Shown: positions 8,498 to 19,576, counted from the first letter of the stretch. The stretch: 64,000 nucleotides of DNA from Streptomyces lavendulae subsp. lavendulae (GCF_002803845.1 NZ_CP024985.1:1364001-1428000); one strand, 5' to 3'. Program-made: numbers and translations. Notes: generated by a model from the letters alone, not told the origin.

Positions 8498-8992
8498 TCA
8501 GGTGCGGCCCTCGCCCTCCTGGGCGTCCTTCAGCTCCGGCGCCTCCGCCGCCCAGTCCGCCAGGACCACCCGGAAGCCGGCCGCGCGGGCGGCCTGGCAG
8601 ACGAGCTCGTCGTCGTCGACGAGCATGCGCACCTCGCGCCCGCGGGCGAGCCGCTTGAGCACGTCCAGCTTGGTCAGCCGGGCCGGGCGCCGGTCCTGGT
8701 CGCCGCGCATCCAGATCCGCCCCTCGGGCAGCCCGTGCCGGACCAGCCAGTCCTCGGTGTCCGCCCGGCACCGCTCCGGCCGGCCGGTCAGGTACACGAC
8801 CTCGCAGTCCGCCGCGCGCTCCACCGCGAGCGCGACGCCGCGCGCCAGCGGGGGATCGGCCGGAGCGGCTCCGAAGAAGCCCTCCCAGTCACGGGGCCGG
8901 CCCTCCAGGAAGTGCTGGCGGTGGCCGGTGTCGGCCAGGGTGTTGTCGATGTCGAACACGGCCAGCGGGCGGCGGGATGCGGTCTCGGTCAT
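8498..8992 (-). CDS. HAD-family phosphatase (polynucleotide-kinase/acid-phosphatase type)
   Basis: 164 residues. FDIDNTLADTGHRQ near residue 13 is HAD motif I with the nucleophile and acid/base Asp pair; VYLTGRPE is motif II; KLDVLKRL and LVDDDE supply motifs III and IV. The size and layout match stand-alone HAD hydrolases related to the 3'-phosphatase of polynucleotide kinase. The substrate cannot be read from sequence. ATG 8992 is preferred over an upstream GTG in a shadow region. It is divergent from the luciferase-like gene. Confidence 0.85.
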   Translation of the reverse strand: MTETASRRPLAVFDIDNTLADTGHRQHFLEGRPRDWEGFFGAAPADPPLARGVALAVERAADCEVVYLTGRPERCRADTEDWLVRHGLPEGRIWMRGDQDRRPARLTKLDVLKRLARGREVRMLVDDDELVCQAARAAGFRVVLADWAAEAPELKDAQEGEGRT

Positions 8993-9102
8993 GACGGCAG
9001 CGTAGGCGCCGCCACCGACAGCGGACAGGGTGGGCCGGTCCCGGACGGACGCCCTGCGTCCCGCACCGGGAATCCCCGCCGGCACCACGCGTTGACACCG
9101 TT

Positions 9103-10095
9103 GTGATCACAAGAATCTCGATCCTGGACCGCTCCCGCACCCGCGAAGGGCACCCCGCCCCCGAGGCACTGCGCGACACCGTGGAGCTGGCCCGCGCGGC
9201 GGAGGAACTCGGCTACCACCGCTTCTGGGTGTCCGAACACCACAGCGTGCCCGGGGTCGCGGGCTCCGCCCCCACCGTCCTGGCCGCCGCCGTGGCCGCC
9301 GCGACCCGGCGGATCCGGGTCGGCACCGGCGGGGTCATGCTGCCCAACCACCAGCCCCTGGTGGTCGCCGAACAGTTCGGGGTCCTGGAGGCGCTGTTCC
9401 CCGGCCGGATCGACATGGGCCTGGGCCGTTCGGTCGGCTTCACGGGAGGCATCCGCCGCGCCCTGGGCCGGGACACCGGGGACGCCGACCGCTTCGAGGA
9501 GCAGCTGACCGAGCTGCTCGGCTGGATCGACGGCACCCAGCGGGCCCACCCCGAGGTGCACGCCCGCCCCGCCGAGGGGCTGCGGGTGCCGGCGTACGTA
9601 CTGGCCACCGGCGAGGGCGCGGGGATCGCGGCCCGCGCCGGGCTGCCGCTGGTGGTGGGCGACCTGCGCTCCCGCGCCCGGCTCGCGGAGGCGGTCGGAC
9701 GCTACCGCGCGGAGTTCCGGCCCTCCGCCCGGCGCTCCACGCCCTACGTCATGGTGTCCGGGACCGTCGCGGTCGCCGCCACCGAGGAGGAGGCCCGGCG
9801 GATCCTGGTCCCGGAGGCCTGGGCGCTGGCCCACTCCCGCACCCGGGGCGTCTTCCCTCCCCTGCGTCCCGCCGCCGGGATCGATGCGCTGGAGATGACC
9901 CCCAAGGAGCGGGAGCTGTACGAGGGCGCCCTCGCGGGGCACGTCGCCGGCACCGAGGAACAGGTCGCGGCGGAACTGGCCCGGATCGCGGAGAGCACCG
10001 GGGCGGACGAGCTGCTCGTCACCACGTCCACGTACGACCGGACGGCCCTGCTGGACGGCTTCACCAGGCTGGCCCGGATCGCCGGGCTGTCGTAG
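9103..10095 (+). CDS. LLM-class flavin-dependent oxidoreductase (luciferase-like)
   Basis: 330-residue TIM-barrel protein. LGYHRFWVSEHHSVPG near residue 37, RIRVGTGGVMLPNH near residue 68 and FPGRIDMGLGRS near residue 101 are diagnostic of the MsnO8/YwcH-like subgroup. Such enzymes use reduced FMN (or F420) with an unknown organic substrate. Start GTG 9103; a TTGACA hexamer at 9092-9097 overlaps the expected leader and may be chance. The UvrA-like gene follows after 18 bp and may be co-transcribed. Confidence 0.88.
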   Translation: MITRISILDRSRTREGHPAPEALRDTVELARAAEELGYHRFWVSEHHSVPGVAGSAPTVLAAAVAAATRRIRVGTGGVMLPNHQPLVVAEQFGVLEALFPGRIDMGLGRSVGFTGGIRRALGRDTGDADRFEEQLTELLGWIDGTQRAHPEVHARPAEGLRVPAYVLATGEGAGIAARAGLPLVVGDLRSRARLAEAVGRYRAEFRPSARRSTPYVMVSGTVAVAATEEEARRILVPEAWALAHSRTRGVFPPLRPAAGIDALEMTPKERELYEGALAGHVAGTEEQVAAELARIAESTGADELLVTTSTYDRTALLDGFTRLARIAGLS

Positions 10096-10113
10096 GGCCC
10101 TAAACTGGGGCGA

Positions 10114-12546
10114 ATGCGCCACTCCCCCGATGCCCCCGGTCCCGCCGTCCCCGGTCCCGGTCCCGGTCCCGGCCGCGACGCCGTCGACCCCTGCGTACGG
10201 GTGCGGGGCGCCCGGGAGCACAACCTGCACGGGGTCGACGTGGACATCCCCCGCGACACCCTGACCGTCTTCACCGGGGTCTCCGGCTCCGGGAAGAGCT
10301 CCCTGGCCTTCGGCACCCTCTACGCCGAGGCGCAGCGCCGGTACTTCGAGTCCGTGGCCCCCTACGCCCGGCGCCTCATCCACCAGATCGGCGCCCCGAA
10401 GGTGGACGCGGTGACGGGGCTGCCGCCCGCCGTCTCCCTGGAGCAGCGCCGCTCCTCCCCGGGCTCGCGCTCCTCGGTCGGCACGGTGACCCTGCTCTCC
10501 AACTCCCTGCGGATGCTGTACTCCCGGGCCGGTACGTACCCTCCGGGCGCGCCGCGCCTGGACTCGGACGCCTTCTCCCCCAACACCGCCTCCGGCGCCT
10601 GTCCTTCCTGCCACGGGCTGGGGCGGATCCACCGCACCAGCGAGGAACTGCTCGTACCCGATCCCTCGCTGTCGATCCGTCAGGGGGCGATTGCCGCCTG
10701 GCCGGGCGCCTGGCAGGGCAAGAACCTGCGCGACGTCCTGGAGGTGCTCGGCCACGACGTGGACCGGCCGTGGCGGGAGCTGCCGGCGGCGGAGCGCGAG
10801 TGGATCCTGTTCACCGAGGAGCAGCCGGTGGTCACCGTGCACCCGGTGCGGGACGCCGACCGGATCCAACGCCCCTACCAGGGCACGTACATGAGCGCCC
10901 ACCGCTATGTGATGCGGACCTTCTCGGACACCAAGAGCGCGACCCTGCGGGCGCGGGCCGAGAAGTTCCTCACCGACGCGCCGTGCCCGGTGTGCGAGGG
11001 GCGCAGGCTGCGGCCGGAGGCGTTGGCGGTGACCTTCGCGGGCCGCACCATCGCGGAGCTCGCGGGGCTCGCGCTGAGCGAGCTGGACGGCGTACTGGCG
11101 TCCTTCCGGGCCGAGGGCGAGGCGGCCCGGGTGCTGGCGGAGGACCTGCGCGGGCGGATCGCGCCCGTCGTGGAGCTCGGTCTCGGCTACCTGAGCCTGG
11201 ACCGGACCGCGCCGACCCTGTCGGCGGGCGAGCTCCAGCGGCTGCGGCTGGCCACGCAGCTGCGGTCGGGGCTGTTCGGGGTGGTGTACGTCCTCGACGA
11301 GCCGTCGGCGGGGCTGCACCCGGCCGACACGGAGGCACTGCTCGGCGTACTGGACCGGCTCAAGTCGGCCGGGAACACCGTCTTCGTGGTGGAGCACCAC
11401 CTGGACGTGGTACGGCACGCGGACTGGCTGGTGGACGTCGGCCCGCTGGCCGGGGAGCACGGGGGACGGGTGCTGTACAGCGGCCCGCCGGAGGGGCTCG
11501 CGGGGGTGGCGGAGTCGGCGACGGCCCGCCACCTGTTCGCGCGGCCGGCGGCGGTGGCGGCCCGGCCGGTCCGTACGGCCACCGGGACGGTCCGGGTCAC
11601 CGGCGCCGACCGGCACAACCTGCGCGACCTGTCGGTGGAGTTCCCGCTCGGGGTGTTCACGGCGGTGACGGGGGTGTCGGGTTCGGGCAAGTCCACGCTG
11701 GTGGGCCAGGTGCTCGCGCGGGAGGTCGACGGGCGGCTGGCGGAGGCGGACTTCCCGGTGCGGCGACTGGTGGAGGTGGACCAGAAGCCGATCGGGCGGA
11801 CGCCCCGCTCGAACCTGGCCACGTACACGGGGCTGTTCGACGTGGTGCGCAGGCTGTTCACGGCGCTGCCGGAGTCGAAGGCGCGCGGCTGGAAGGCGGG
11901 CCGGTTCTCCTTCAACGTGCCGGGCGGGCGCTGCGAGACCTGCCAGGGCGAGGGCTTCGTCTCCGTCGAGCTGCTCTTCCTGCCCAGTACGTACGCCCCC
12001 TGCCCGGTCTGCGCGGGCGCCCGGTACAACGCGGAGACGCTGGAGGTCCGGTACGCCGGGCTGGACATCGCGCAGGTCCTGGGGCTGACCGTGGAGGCGG
12101 CCGCCGCGTTCTTCGCCGATGTCCCGGCGGCGGCGCGCAGTCTGCGGGCGCTGGTGGACATCGGCCTGGGCTACCTGCGGCTGGGGCAGCCCGCGACGGA
12201 GCTCTCGGGCGGCGAGGCCCAGCGGATCAAGCTGGCGACGGAGCTGCAGCGGCTGCGCCGCGACCACACCCTGTACCTGCTGGACGAGCCGACGACGGGG
12301 CTGCACCCGGCCGATGTACGGGTGCTGCTGGGGCAGTTGCACGGGCTGGTGGACGCCGGGCACTCGGTGGTGGTCGTGGAACACGACATGGAGGTGGTGG
12401 CGGGCGCGGACTGGGTCGTCGACCTGGGTCCGGGCGGCGGAGCGGAGGGCGGCCGGGTCACGGCCTGCGGGCCGCCCGCGGAGGTCGCCGCCCGGGGCGA
12501 GGGCCGTACGGCCCGCTACCTGGCCCGCGCGCTGGGGGCGTCGTAG
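10114..12546 (+). CDS. UvrA-like ABC ATPase (short UvrA2/DrrC-type)
   Basis: 810 residues with two ABC modules: Walker A GVSGSGKSS near residue 52 and again near residue 525, signatures LSAGELQRLRL and LSGGEAQRIKL, Walker B VLDEPSAGLHP and LLDEPTTGLHP. Zinc-knuckle Cys pairs (CPSCHGLG, CPVCEGRR, CETCQGEGF, CPVCAGAR) are intact. At 810 residues it is well short of canonical UvrA (about 950-1000), so it likely lacks the UvrB-interaction domain, as in the UvrA2/DrrC/Ecm16 group linked to resistance against DNA-binding drugs. The N-terminus has a Pro-Gly run. No antibiotic cluster is adjacent. Confidence 0.9.
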   Translation: MRHSPDAPGPAVPGPGPGPGRDAVDPCVRVRGAREHNLHGVDVDIPRDTLTVFTGVSGSGKSSLAFGTLYAEAQRRYFESVAPYARRLIHQIGAPKVDAVTGLPPAVSLEQRRSSPGSRSSVGTVTLLSNSLRMLYSRAGTYPPGAPRLDSDAFSPNTASGACPSCHGLGRIHRTSEELLVPDPSLSIRQGAIAAWPGAWQGKNLRDVLEVLGHDVDRPWRELPAAEREWILFTEEQPVVTVHPVRDADRIQRPYQGTYMSAHRYVMRTFSDTKSATLRARAEKFLTDAPCPVCEGRRLRPEALAVTFAGRTIAELAGLALSELDGVLASFRAEGEAARVLAEDLRGRIAPVVELGLGYLSLDRTAPTLSAGELQRLRLATQLRSGLFGVVYVLDEPSAGLHPADTEALLGVLDRLKSAGNTVFVVEHHLDVVRHADWLVDVGPLAGEHGGRVLYSGPPEGLAGVAESATARHLFARPAAVAARPVRTATGTVRVTGADRHNLRDLSVEFPLGVFTAVTGVSGSGKSTLVGQVLAREVDGRLAEADFPVRRLVEVDQKPIGRTPRSNLATYTGLFDVVRRLFTALPESKARGWKAGRFSFNVPGGRCETCQGEGFVSVELLFLPSTYAPCPVCAGARYNAETLEVRYAGLDIAQVLGLTVEAAAAFFADVPAAARSLRALVDIGLGYLRLGQPATELSGGEAQRIKLATELQRLRRDHTLYLLDEPTTGLHPADVRVLLGQLHGLVDAGHSVVVVEHDMEVVAGADWVVDLGPGGGAEGGRVTACGPPAEVAARGEGRTARYLARALGAS

Positions 12547-12556
12547 GCCGGGTGCC

Positions 12557-13210
12557 CTACGCGTCTCCCGGCAGCAGGTGCTGAGGGAGTTCGCGGAAGG
12601 CCCACTGGCCCCGGGTGCGGGTGAGGACCCAGACGAGGTCGTAGCGGTCGGGCCAGGCCGCGGGGAGGCCGCGGACCCGGTCCGCGCCGAGGGCGTGGAG
12701 CAGCCGGGGGATGCCGGTGTGCTCCCAGCAGACGAGGACGGGCATCCGGGCGGCCAGCACCTCGCGGGCCAGGTCCGCTTCGGCGCCGAGGGCGAATTCA
12801 CCGCGTACGGGCATCCGCAGGGCGGTGGCCAGGGGCTCCAGGGTCTGTTTGCTCCGGGCGGGGGCGCTCGCCGGCCCGCCGGTCGCGAACAGCACGGCGG
12901 GCCGGGGCAGCCGGGCGCCGGCGGTCGGCGCGAACAGCCGGTGCAGCTCTTCGGCGCGGCGCACGCCCCGGCGGGCGAGGTCGCCGGGGTGTTCGACGCC
13001 GTCGTCGTCCTCGCCGGTGTCCCCGGCGTAGGGCTTCTCCGCGTGCCGCATCACCATGACGAGGGCGTCCTTGGGGGGCGGCTGGGGGCCGGGCGCCCCG
13101 CTGCGCGGGGTGTCCTCGGCGGCGCATCCGGCCGCCGCCAGGGGGGCGAGTGCGGCGGCGGCCAGCACGCTGCGTCGGCGCGGGCCGGACCCGGCGGGGG
13201 CTTGTGGCAT
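12557..13210 (-). CDS. Exported histidine-phosphatase-superfamily lipoprotein
   Basis: 217 residues. The N-terminus has a twin-arginine-like RRRS followed by a hydrophobic stretch and the lipobox LAAAGC near residue 32, so it is probably a Tat-exported lipoprotein. VMVMRHAEKP near residue 59 is the catalytic RHG-type motif in its RHA form, and CWEHTGIPRLL supplies the second His. Substrate unknown. ATG 13210 is used because the frame upstream is antisense to sdhB. It sits between the UvrA-like gene (convergent, 10 bp) and the sdh operon terminator. Confidence 0.82.
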   Translation of the reverse strand: MPQAPAGSGPRRRSVLAAAALAPLAAAGCAAEDTPRSGAPGPQPPPKDALVMVMRHAEKPYAGDTGEDDDGVEHPGDLARRGVRRAEELHRLFAPTAGARLPRPAVLFATGGPASAPARSKQTLEPLATALRMPVRGEFALGAEADLAREVLAARMPVLVCWEHTGIPRLLHALGADRVRGLPAAWPDRYDLVWVLTRTRGQWAFRELPQHLLPGDA

Positions 13211-13284
13211 GGGGTCCACTGAACCGCACGCCCCGGGTGCGCCCGGGGCAAGGCACGGCGTGGGGCCCCGACGAGCGCCCGGTC

Positions 13285-13309
13285 GGCCGATCGGATCAGC
13301 CGATCGGCC
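13285..13309 (-). terminator. Stem-loop after the sdh operon
   Basis: Perfect 10-bp arms GGCCGATCGG / CCGATCGGCC separated by ATCAG. It lies 27 bp beyond the sdhB stop and in front of the histidine-phosphatase gene. No T-run follows, as is common in streptomycete terminators. Confidence 0.65.
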
Positions 13310-13335
13310 CACCGGTCGACCCGGGACGCGGGGCC

Positions 13336-14072
13336 TCAGCCCTTGCGGACCGCGCGGAGCCATTCCCTGTTCATCGCGGCGATCGACGGGAGCGGGATGC
13401 CCTTGGGGCAGGCCGTGGCGCATTCGCCGGTCAGGGTGCAGCCGCCGAAGCCCTCGTCGTCCATCCGGGCCACCATGTCCAGCACCCGCGTCTCGCGCTC
13501 GGGGGAACCCTGCGGGAGCACGTTGAGGTGGTTGATCTTGGCGGAGGTGAACAGCATCGCGGAGCCGTTGGGGCAGGCCGCCACGCAGGCGCCGCAGCCG
13601 ATGCACTCGGCGTGCTCGAAGGCGGAGTCGGCGTCGGGCTTGGGCACGGCGGTGGCGTGCGCCTCGGGGGCGGATCCGGTCGGCGCCGTGATGTAGCCGC
13701 CGGCCTGGATGATCCGGTCGAAGGCGCTGCGGTCCACGACCAGGTCCTTGACCACCGGGAAGGCCGAGGCCCGCCACGGTTCGACGTCGATGGTGTCCCC
13801 GTCGGCGAAGGAACGCATGTGCAGCTGGCAGGTGGTGGTGCGCTCGGGTCCGTGGGCGTCGCCGTTGATGACGAGGCTGCACGCGCCGCAGATGCCCTCG
13901 CGGCAGTCGTGGTCGAAGGCGACCGGGTCCTCACCGCGCAGGATGAGGTCCTCGTTGAGGGTGTCGAGCATCTCCAGGAAGGACATGTCCTTCGAGATGC
14001 CGTCGACCTCGTACGAGGCCATGGCGCCGGGGGCGTCGGTGTTGCGCTGGCGCCAGACGCGCAGGGTGAGCT

Positions 14073-14076
<4 letters not shown>
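13336..14076 (-). CDS. sdhB: Succinate dehydrogenase/fumarate reductase iron-sulfur subunit
   Basis: 246 residues with the three cluster motifs in order: CREGICGAC plus a later Cys (2Fe-2S, near residues 59-84), [14 protein letters not shown] (4Fe-4S, near residue 155) and [14 protein letters not shown] (3Fe-4S, near residue 212). It passes electrons from the FAD subunit to quinone at the membrane. ATG 14076 overlaps the sdhA stop (ATGA). Last gene of sdhC-sdhA-sdhB. Streptomycetes usually carry a second, four-subunit SDH elsewhere; this three-gene set is the one resembling Bacillus and epsilon-proteobacterial enzymes. Confidence 0.94.
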
Positions 14077-16025
<1,949 letters not shown>

Positions 16026-16027
16026 GG

Positions 16028-16732
16028 TCAGCTCACCATTCCGGTCATGACGGCGACGGGGACGGACACGAAGCCCGCGAAGAGGACGAGGGCCAGGGCG
16101 TCGGCCAGGAACTTCAGCGTCCGCTCGCGCCGGGCCGTGCCCGCGCCGAGGGTCTGGGCGGCGCTCCAGAAGCCGTGGCGGACGTGGAGGCCGAGGGCCG
16201 CCATCGCCACGATGTAGATGGTGTTCCCGTACCAGGTGGAGAAGGTGGCGAGGACGTTCTCGTAGGGGTGGCCGGCCCAGGCGCGCTCGTTGACGGTGAG
16301 GGTGGTGAGGTCGAGGAGGTGCCAGACGATGAAGAGGGCGAGGATGATCCCGCCCCAGCGCATCGTGCGGGTGGCGTAGCTCGCCCGCCGGCGCTTGTGG
16401 GCGTATTTCACCGGCCGCGCCTTGATGTCGCGCCGGCTGAGCTGGTAGGCGCACACGGCGTGGGCGACGACGGCGGCGACCAGGGCCACGCGCACGATCC
16501 ACAGGGCCCACTCGTGGTGCAGGAAGGGGGATCCGAGGGTGCGCAGCCAGTGGGCGTAGCCGTTGAACTCGTCCGCCCCGAAGAAGATCTTGAGGTTGCC
16601 GAGCATGTGCACGACGAGGTAGCCGAGCATGATCAGGCCGGATACGGCCATCACGGACTTCTTGCCGACGGTGGAGTCCCAGATGGTGCGCGTGGTGGAC
16701 GGCCGTCGATCCGTCCGCGTTGCCAGAGCCAT
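16028..16732 (-). CDS. sdhC: Succinate dehydrogenase cytochrome b558-type membrane subunit
   Basis: 234 residues with about five hydrophobic helices, the pattern of the single-subunit diheme anchor of type B SDH. Helix I ([20 protein letters not shown]) carries a conserved His, and further His residues lie in [16 protein letters not shown] and HVRHGFW; these are the likely heme ligands. I start at ATG 16732 ([10 protein letters not shown]); a TTG at 16753 is possible. The promoter region is shared with the divergent LysR gene. Confidence 0.9.
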   Translation of the reverse strand: MALATRTDRRPSTTRTIWDSTVGKKSVMAVSGLIMLGYLVVHMLGNLKIFFGADEFNGYAHWLRTLGSPFLHHEWALWIVRVALVAAVVAHAVCAYQLSRRDIKARPVKYAHKRRRASYATRTMRWGGIILALFIVWHLLDLTTLTVNERAWAGHPYENVLATFSTWYGNTIYIVAMAALGLHVRHGFWSAAQTLGAGTARRERTLKFLADALALVLFAGFVSVPVAVMTGMVS

Positions 16733-16789
16733 GCCATTGACCGTAAGGACCAAAGTCCCGAAAGGTCCAAGACATGGTGGAGCTGATCG

Positions 16790-16808
16790 CGATAGGTATT
16801 GCCTATCG
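16790..16808. promoter_or_regulatory. LysR-type dyad between sdhC and the lysR gene
   Basis: CGATAGG-TATTG-CCTATCG is a perfect inverted repeat of 7-bp arms with a 5-bp centre and contains the LysR T-N11-A box. It lies 20 bp upstream of the LysR ATG and 58 bp upstream of sdhC, a classic position for autoregulation plus control of a divergent operon. The binding protein is inferred. Confidence 0.7.
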
Positions 16809-16827
16809 TGGGCGTTAGCCTGGTGGT

Positions 16828-17706
16828 ATGCAGTTCCAGCAGCTCGTGTACTTCGTGGCCGTCGCCGAGACCCGGCACTTCACCCGCGCCGCCGAGCGCG
16901 AGCACGTGGCGCAGCCGTCGCTGTCGCAGCAGATCAAGGCGCTCGAACGGGAGCTGGGCGCCGAACTGTTCAGCCGCGCCCGGGGGAACATCGCGCTCAC
17001 CGACGCGGGCGAGGCGCTGCTGCCGCTGGCCCGGCGGATCCTGGCCGACGCGGACACGGCGCGGCTGGAGGTGCAGGAGCTGGCGCAGCTGCGGCGCGGC
17101 CGGGTGCGGCTGGGCGCGACGCCGAGCGTGTGCACGGGCCTGCTGCCGGCGGTCCTGCGGGCCTTCCACACGGCGCACCCGGGGATCGAGCTGCTGATCG
17201 AGGAGAGCGGCTCGCTCGACCTCGTACGGGAACTGGCGCGGGGGGTGCTGGACCTGGCTCTGATCGCGCTGCCGCTGCCGCCCTCGGCGCCCGCGCTGAC
17301 GACGGTGGAGCTGCTGACCGAGGACCTGGTGGTGGTCTCGTCGGCCGGTCTGCCGCCGCCGGCGGGCGGTCGGGAGCCGGCCATCGCGGACCTGCGCGAC
17401 GAACCGATGGTCATGTTCCGCCACGGCTACGACCTGCGGGACCTGACGGTGGCGGCCTGCCGGGCGGCGGGCTTCGAGCCGGTGTTCACGGTGGAGGGCG
17501 GCGAGATGGACGCGGTACTGGGCTTCGTGCGGGCGGGTCTGGGCATCGCGGTGGTCCCGGCCATGGTCGTCGACACCGCCGGTCCGGGCCTGCGTGCCAC
17601 CCGGCTCGCGGGCTCGCCGCTGCGCCGCACGATCGCGCTGGCCCACCGCACCGACGTGGCACCGCCGCGGGCGGCGCGCGAACTGAAGCGCATGCTCGTC
17701 GGCTGA
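16828..17706 (+). CDS. LysR-family transcriptional regulator
   Basis: 292 residues. The N-terminal winged HTH is clear: MQFQQLVYFVAVAETRHFTR, then QPSLSQQIKALERELGAELF. The periplasmic-binding-protein-like effector domain begins near residue 90 (VRLGATPSVCTGLLP). It is divergent from sdhCAB with a perfect dyad between them, so the SDH operon is the probable target. Effector unknown. The gene ends 44 bp before the convergent TetR gene. Confidence 0.92.
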   Translation: MQFQQLVYFVAVAETRHFTRAAEREHVAQPSLSQQIKALERELGAELFSRARGNIALTDAGEALLPLARRILADADTARLEVQELAQLRRGRVRLGATPSVCTGLLPAVLRAFHTAHPGIELLIEESGSLDLVRELARGVLDLALIALPLPPSAPALTTVELLTEDLVVVSSAGLPPPAGGREPAIADLRDEPMVMFRHGYDLRDLTVAACRAAGFEPVFTVEGGEMDAVLGFVRAGLGIAVVPAMVVDTAGPGLRATRLAGSPLRRTIALAHRTDVAPPRAARELKRMLVG

Positions 17707-17749
17707 CCCGGGCCGCCGCCGGGCACGCCCGACGGGGCCTCCCGGCCCC

Positions 17750-18400
17750 TCAGCTCGGACGTCTGGGCGGGAGCAGGGTCCGGTCGAGGCCGTCGGCCAG
17801 CATGCCGAAGGCCTGGTCGGCCTCGGCCACGGCGGCCGGATGGACTTCGTCGACCGTGGCGCCCGCCGCGAGGCGGCGCCAGTTCTCCCTGCCGAGCTCG
17901 TGGCGGACCGCCACCAGGTGCGTGGCGGCGAGCCGGGCGGAGAGCGGCGGCACCGACTCCGCCTCCAGGGCGGCGGCGAGCAGTTCCACCTCGCGCGCCG
18001 TGTAGTGGGCGATCCGGGCCTCCAGGCTCGTGGTGGAGTAGAGGAGCCCCTGGAAGGCCAGCACGTTCTGGTGATCGCAGAGGCCGGTGATCGGGTCCCG
18101 CTCGGCGAGGGCCGCGAGGAAGTGCGCGTGCACCGCCCCCACAGGCGTGAGGCCCGCGGCCCGGTCGCGCACGATGCGGGCCACCTCGTCCTGATGGTCG
18201 GCGAAGCGGTCGAGCACCAGGTCCTCCTTGCTCGGGAAGTACCGGAACAGGGTGGGTTTGGACACCTCGGCCGCGGCGGCGACATCGGCCACGGACACGG
18301 CGTCGAAGCCGTTTTCCAGGAAGAGTTCCAGCGCCGTGGCCGCCAGCAGGCGACGCGTACGCAGCTTCTTGCTCTCGCGCAGACCCGTCGTGTTGTCCAT
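17750..18400 (-). CDS. TetR-family transcriptional regulator
   Basis: 216 residues with an N-terminal HTH: KLRTRRLLAATALELFLENG, VADVAAAAEVSKPTLFRYF. The C-terminal ligand domain has no recognisable specificity. Divergent from a flavin monooxygenase gene with a 105-bp spacer containing a direct repeat, the usual layout for a TetR repressor of an efflux or modification gene. The neighbour is the likely target, by inference. Confidence 0.92.
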   Translation of the reverse strand: MDNTTGLRESKKLRTRRLLAATALELFLENGFDAVSVADVAAAAEVSKPTLFRYFPSKEDLVLDRFADHQDEVARIVRDRAAGLTPVGAVHAHFLAALAERDPITGLCDHQNVLAFQGLLYSTTSLEARIAHYTAREVELLAAALEAESVPPLSARLAATHLVAVRHELGRENWRRLAAGATVDEVHPAAVAEADQAFGMLADGLDRTLLPPRRPS

Positions 18401-18425
18401 GCGTCCACCGTACCACAGAATAATG

Positions 18426-18459
18426 ACCGGGTTACTTTCGTTACCGGGTTGCTTTTTCT
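18426..18459. repeat. Direct repeat in the TetR/monooxygenase spacer
   Basis: Two adjacent 17-bp units begin ACCGGGTTACTTTCGTT and ACCGGGTTGCTTTTTCT. They are relatively A/T-rich for this genome and lie between the divergent starts. They may be a tandem operator for the TetR protein or overlap a promoter. Confidence 0.4.
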
Positions 18460-18505
18460 CTCCGGGGGCGCTTTCCTTGTGTCATCGACGAGGAGAGGAC
18501 ATCCG

Positions 18506-19576
18506 ATGACCGACGTACTGATCGTGGGATCCGGCCCCACGGGACTGACCCTGGCGTGTGAACTCGCCCTGAGCGGAGCTGCCGTCCGCGTCGTCGAGGG
18601 GCGCGGCGCGCCGCACCGCGAGTCCCGCGGCAAGGGGCTCTGGCCGAGCAGCCTCGATGTCCTCCGGGGGCTGGGCGCCGCCGAGCCCCTGGAGGCCGTC
18701 GGGAGCAGCGAGGTGGTCCTGCGCAAGTACTTCGACGGGGCGCAGGTCAACGACACCCCCATGCCCGGCGGCGGCCTGCTGACAGGGCAGTGGCAGGTCG
18801 AAGGGGCACTGCGCGAGCGGCTCGCCGGCCTGGGCGTCCAGGTCGAGTACGGCTCCCCGCTCGCCGGGATCACCCAGGACGCGGCCGGGGTCCGTGCGGA
18901 GCTGGCGGACGGCACCGCGATCGGGGCCCGCTATCTCGCCGGGTGCGACGGCGGGCGCAGCACCACCCGCAAACTCCTCGGCATCCCCTTCGAAGGCACC
19001 GGGGAGGAGGAGCCCGCGATGGTCGTCGGCGACGTCCGGGCCCCGGGGCTCAGCCGGGACTTCTGGCACCAGTGGTTCACCTCGGAGGGCGGCGGGATAC
19101 TGCTCTGCCCGATGCCGGGGACGGACACCTTCCAGCTGCAGGCCGCGCCCGAGCAGGACGAGCGGGGCGGAGTGCTTCCGGCATCGCTGGAGGGCTTCCA
19201 GCGGCTCTTCGACCGGCACGCCCGGATGCCGGGGATCCGGCTCGCGGACGCCACCTGGCTCTCCTCCTGGCGGGTCAGCGTCCGCATGGCCGCCCGGATG
19301 CGGGAGGGCCGGGCCTTCCTCGCCGGGGACGCCGCGCACGTCCACCCCATAGCCGGCGGGCTGGGCATGAACACCGGCATCCAGGACGCGGCCGCCCTCG
19401 GCCGCACCCTGATCGCGGCCCTGGACGGACAGGGCGGTGAGGAGGTGCTCGACGGGTACGGGGCGGAGCGCTTGCCGGTGGCCGCCGAGGTCCTGGCCGA
19501 CACCGCACGGCGGTACGAGCGGGTCATGGCAGCCGTCCGCACGCCCGGCCGGGGAACGGAGGCAGGCCTGGACTGA
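18506..19576 (+). CDS. FAD-dependent monooxygenase (PHBH-type)
   Basis: 356 residues. VGSGPTGLTLACELALSG at residues 7-24 binds the FAD ADP moiety; ARYLAGCDGGRSTTRK near residue 145 is the DG motif; FLAGDAAHVHPIAGGLGMN near residue 275 is the GD motif. It lacks the C-terminal thioredoxin-like domain of longer phenol hydroxylases, so it fits short aromatic or antibiotic (rifampicin/tetracycline-type) hydroxylases. ATG 18506 has an AGGAGAG site. Divergent TetR suggests ligand-induced expression. Confidence 0.87.
   Translation: MTDVLIVGSGPTGLTLACELALSGAAVRVVEGRGAPHRESRGKGLWPSSLDVLRGLGAAEPLEAVGSSEVVLRKYFDGAQVNDTPMPGGGLLTGQWQVEGALRERLAGLGVQVEYGSPLAGITQDAAGVRAELADGTAIGARYLAGCDGGRSTTRKLLGIPFEGTGEEEPAMVVGDVRAPGLSRDFWHQWFTSEGGGILLCPMPGTDTFQLQAAPEQDERGGVLPASLEGFQRLFDRHARMPGIRLADATWLSSWRVSVRMAARMREGRAFLAGDAAHVHPIAGGLGMNTGIQDAAALGRTLIAALDGQGGEEVLDGYGAERLPVAAEVLADTARRYERVMAAVRTPGRGTEAGLD

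Noticed and set aside
9092..9097. TTGACA as a -35 for the luciferase-like gene
   Set aside because: It lies too close to the GTG start to leave room for a -10 and a leader; probably chance.
8989..12801. 1270-residue minus-strand frame under the luciferase-like and UvrA-like genes
   Set aside because: Composition is low-complexity Arg/Gly/Pro and it is antisense to two well-supported genes.
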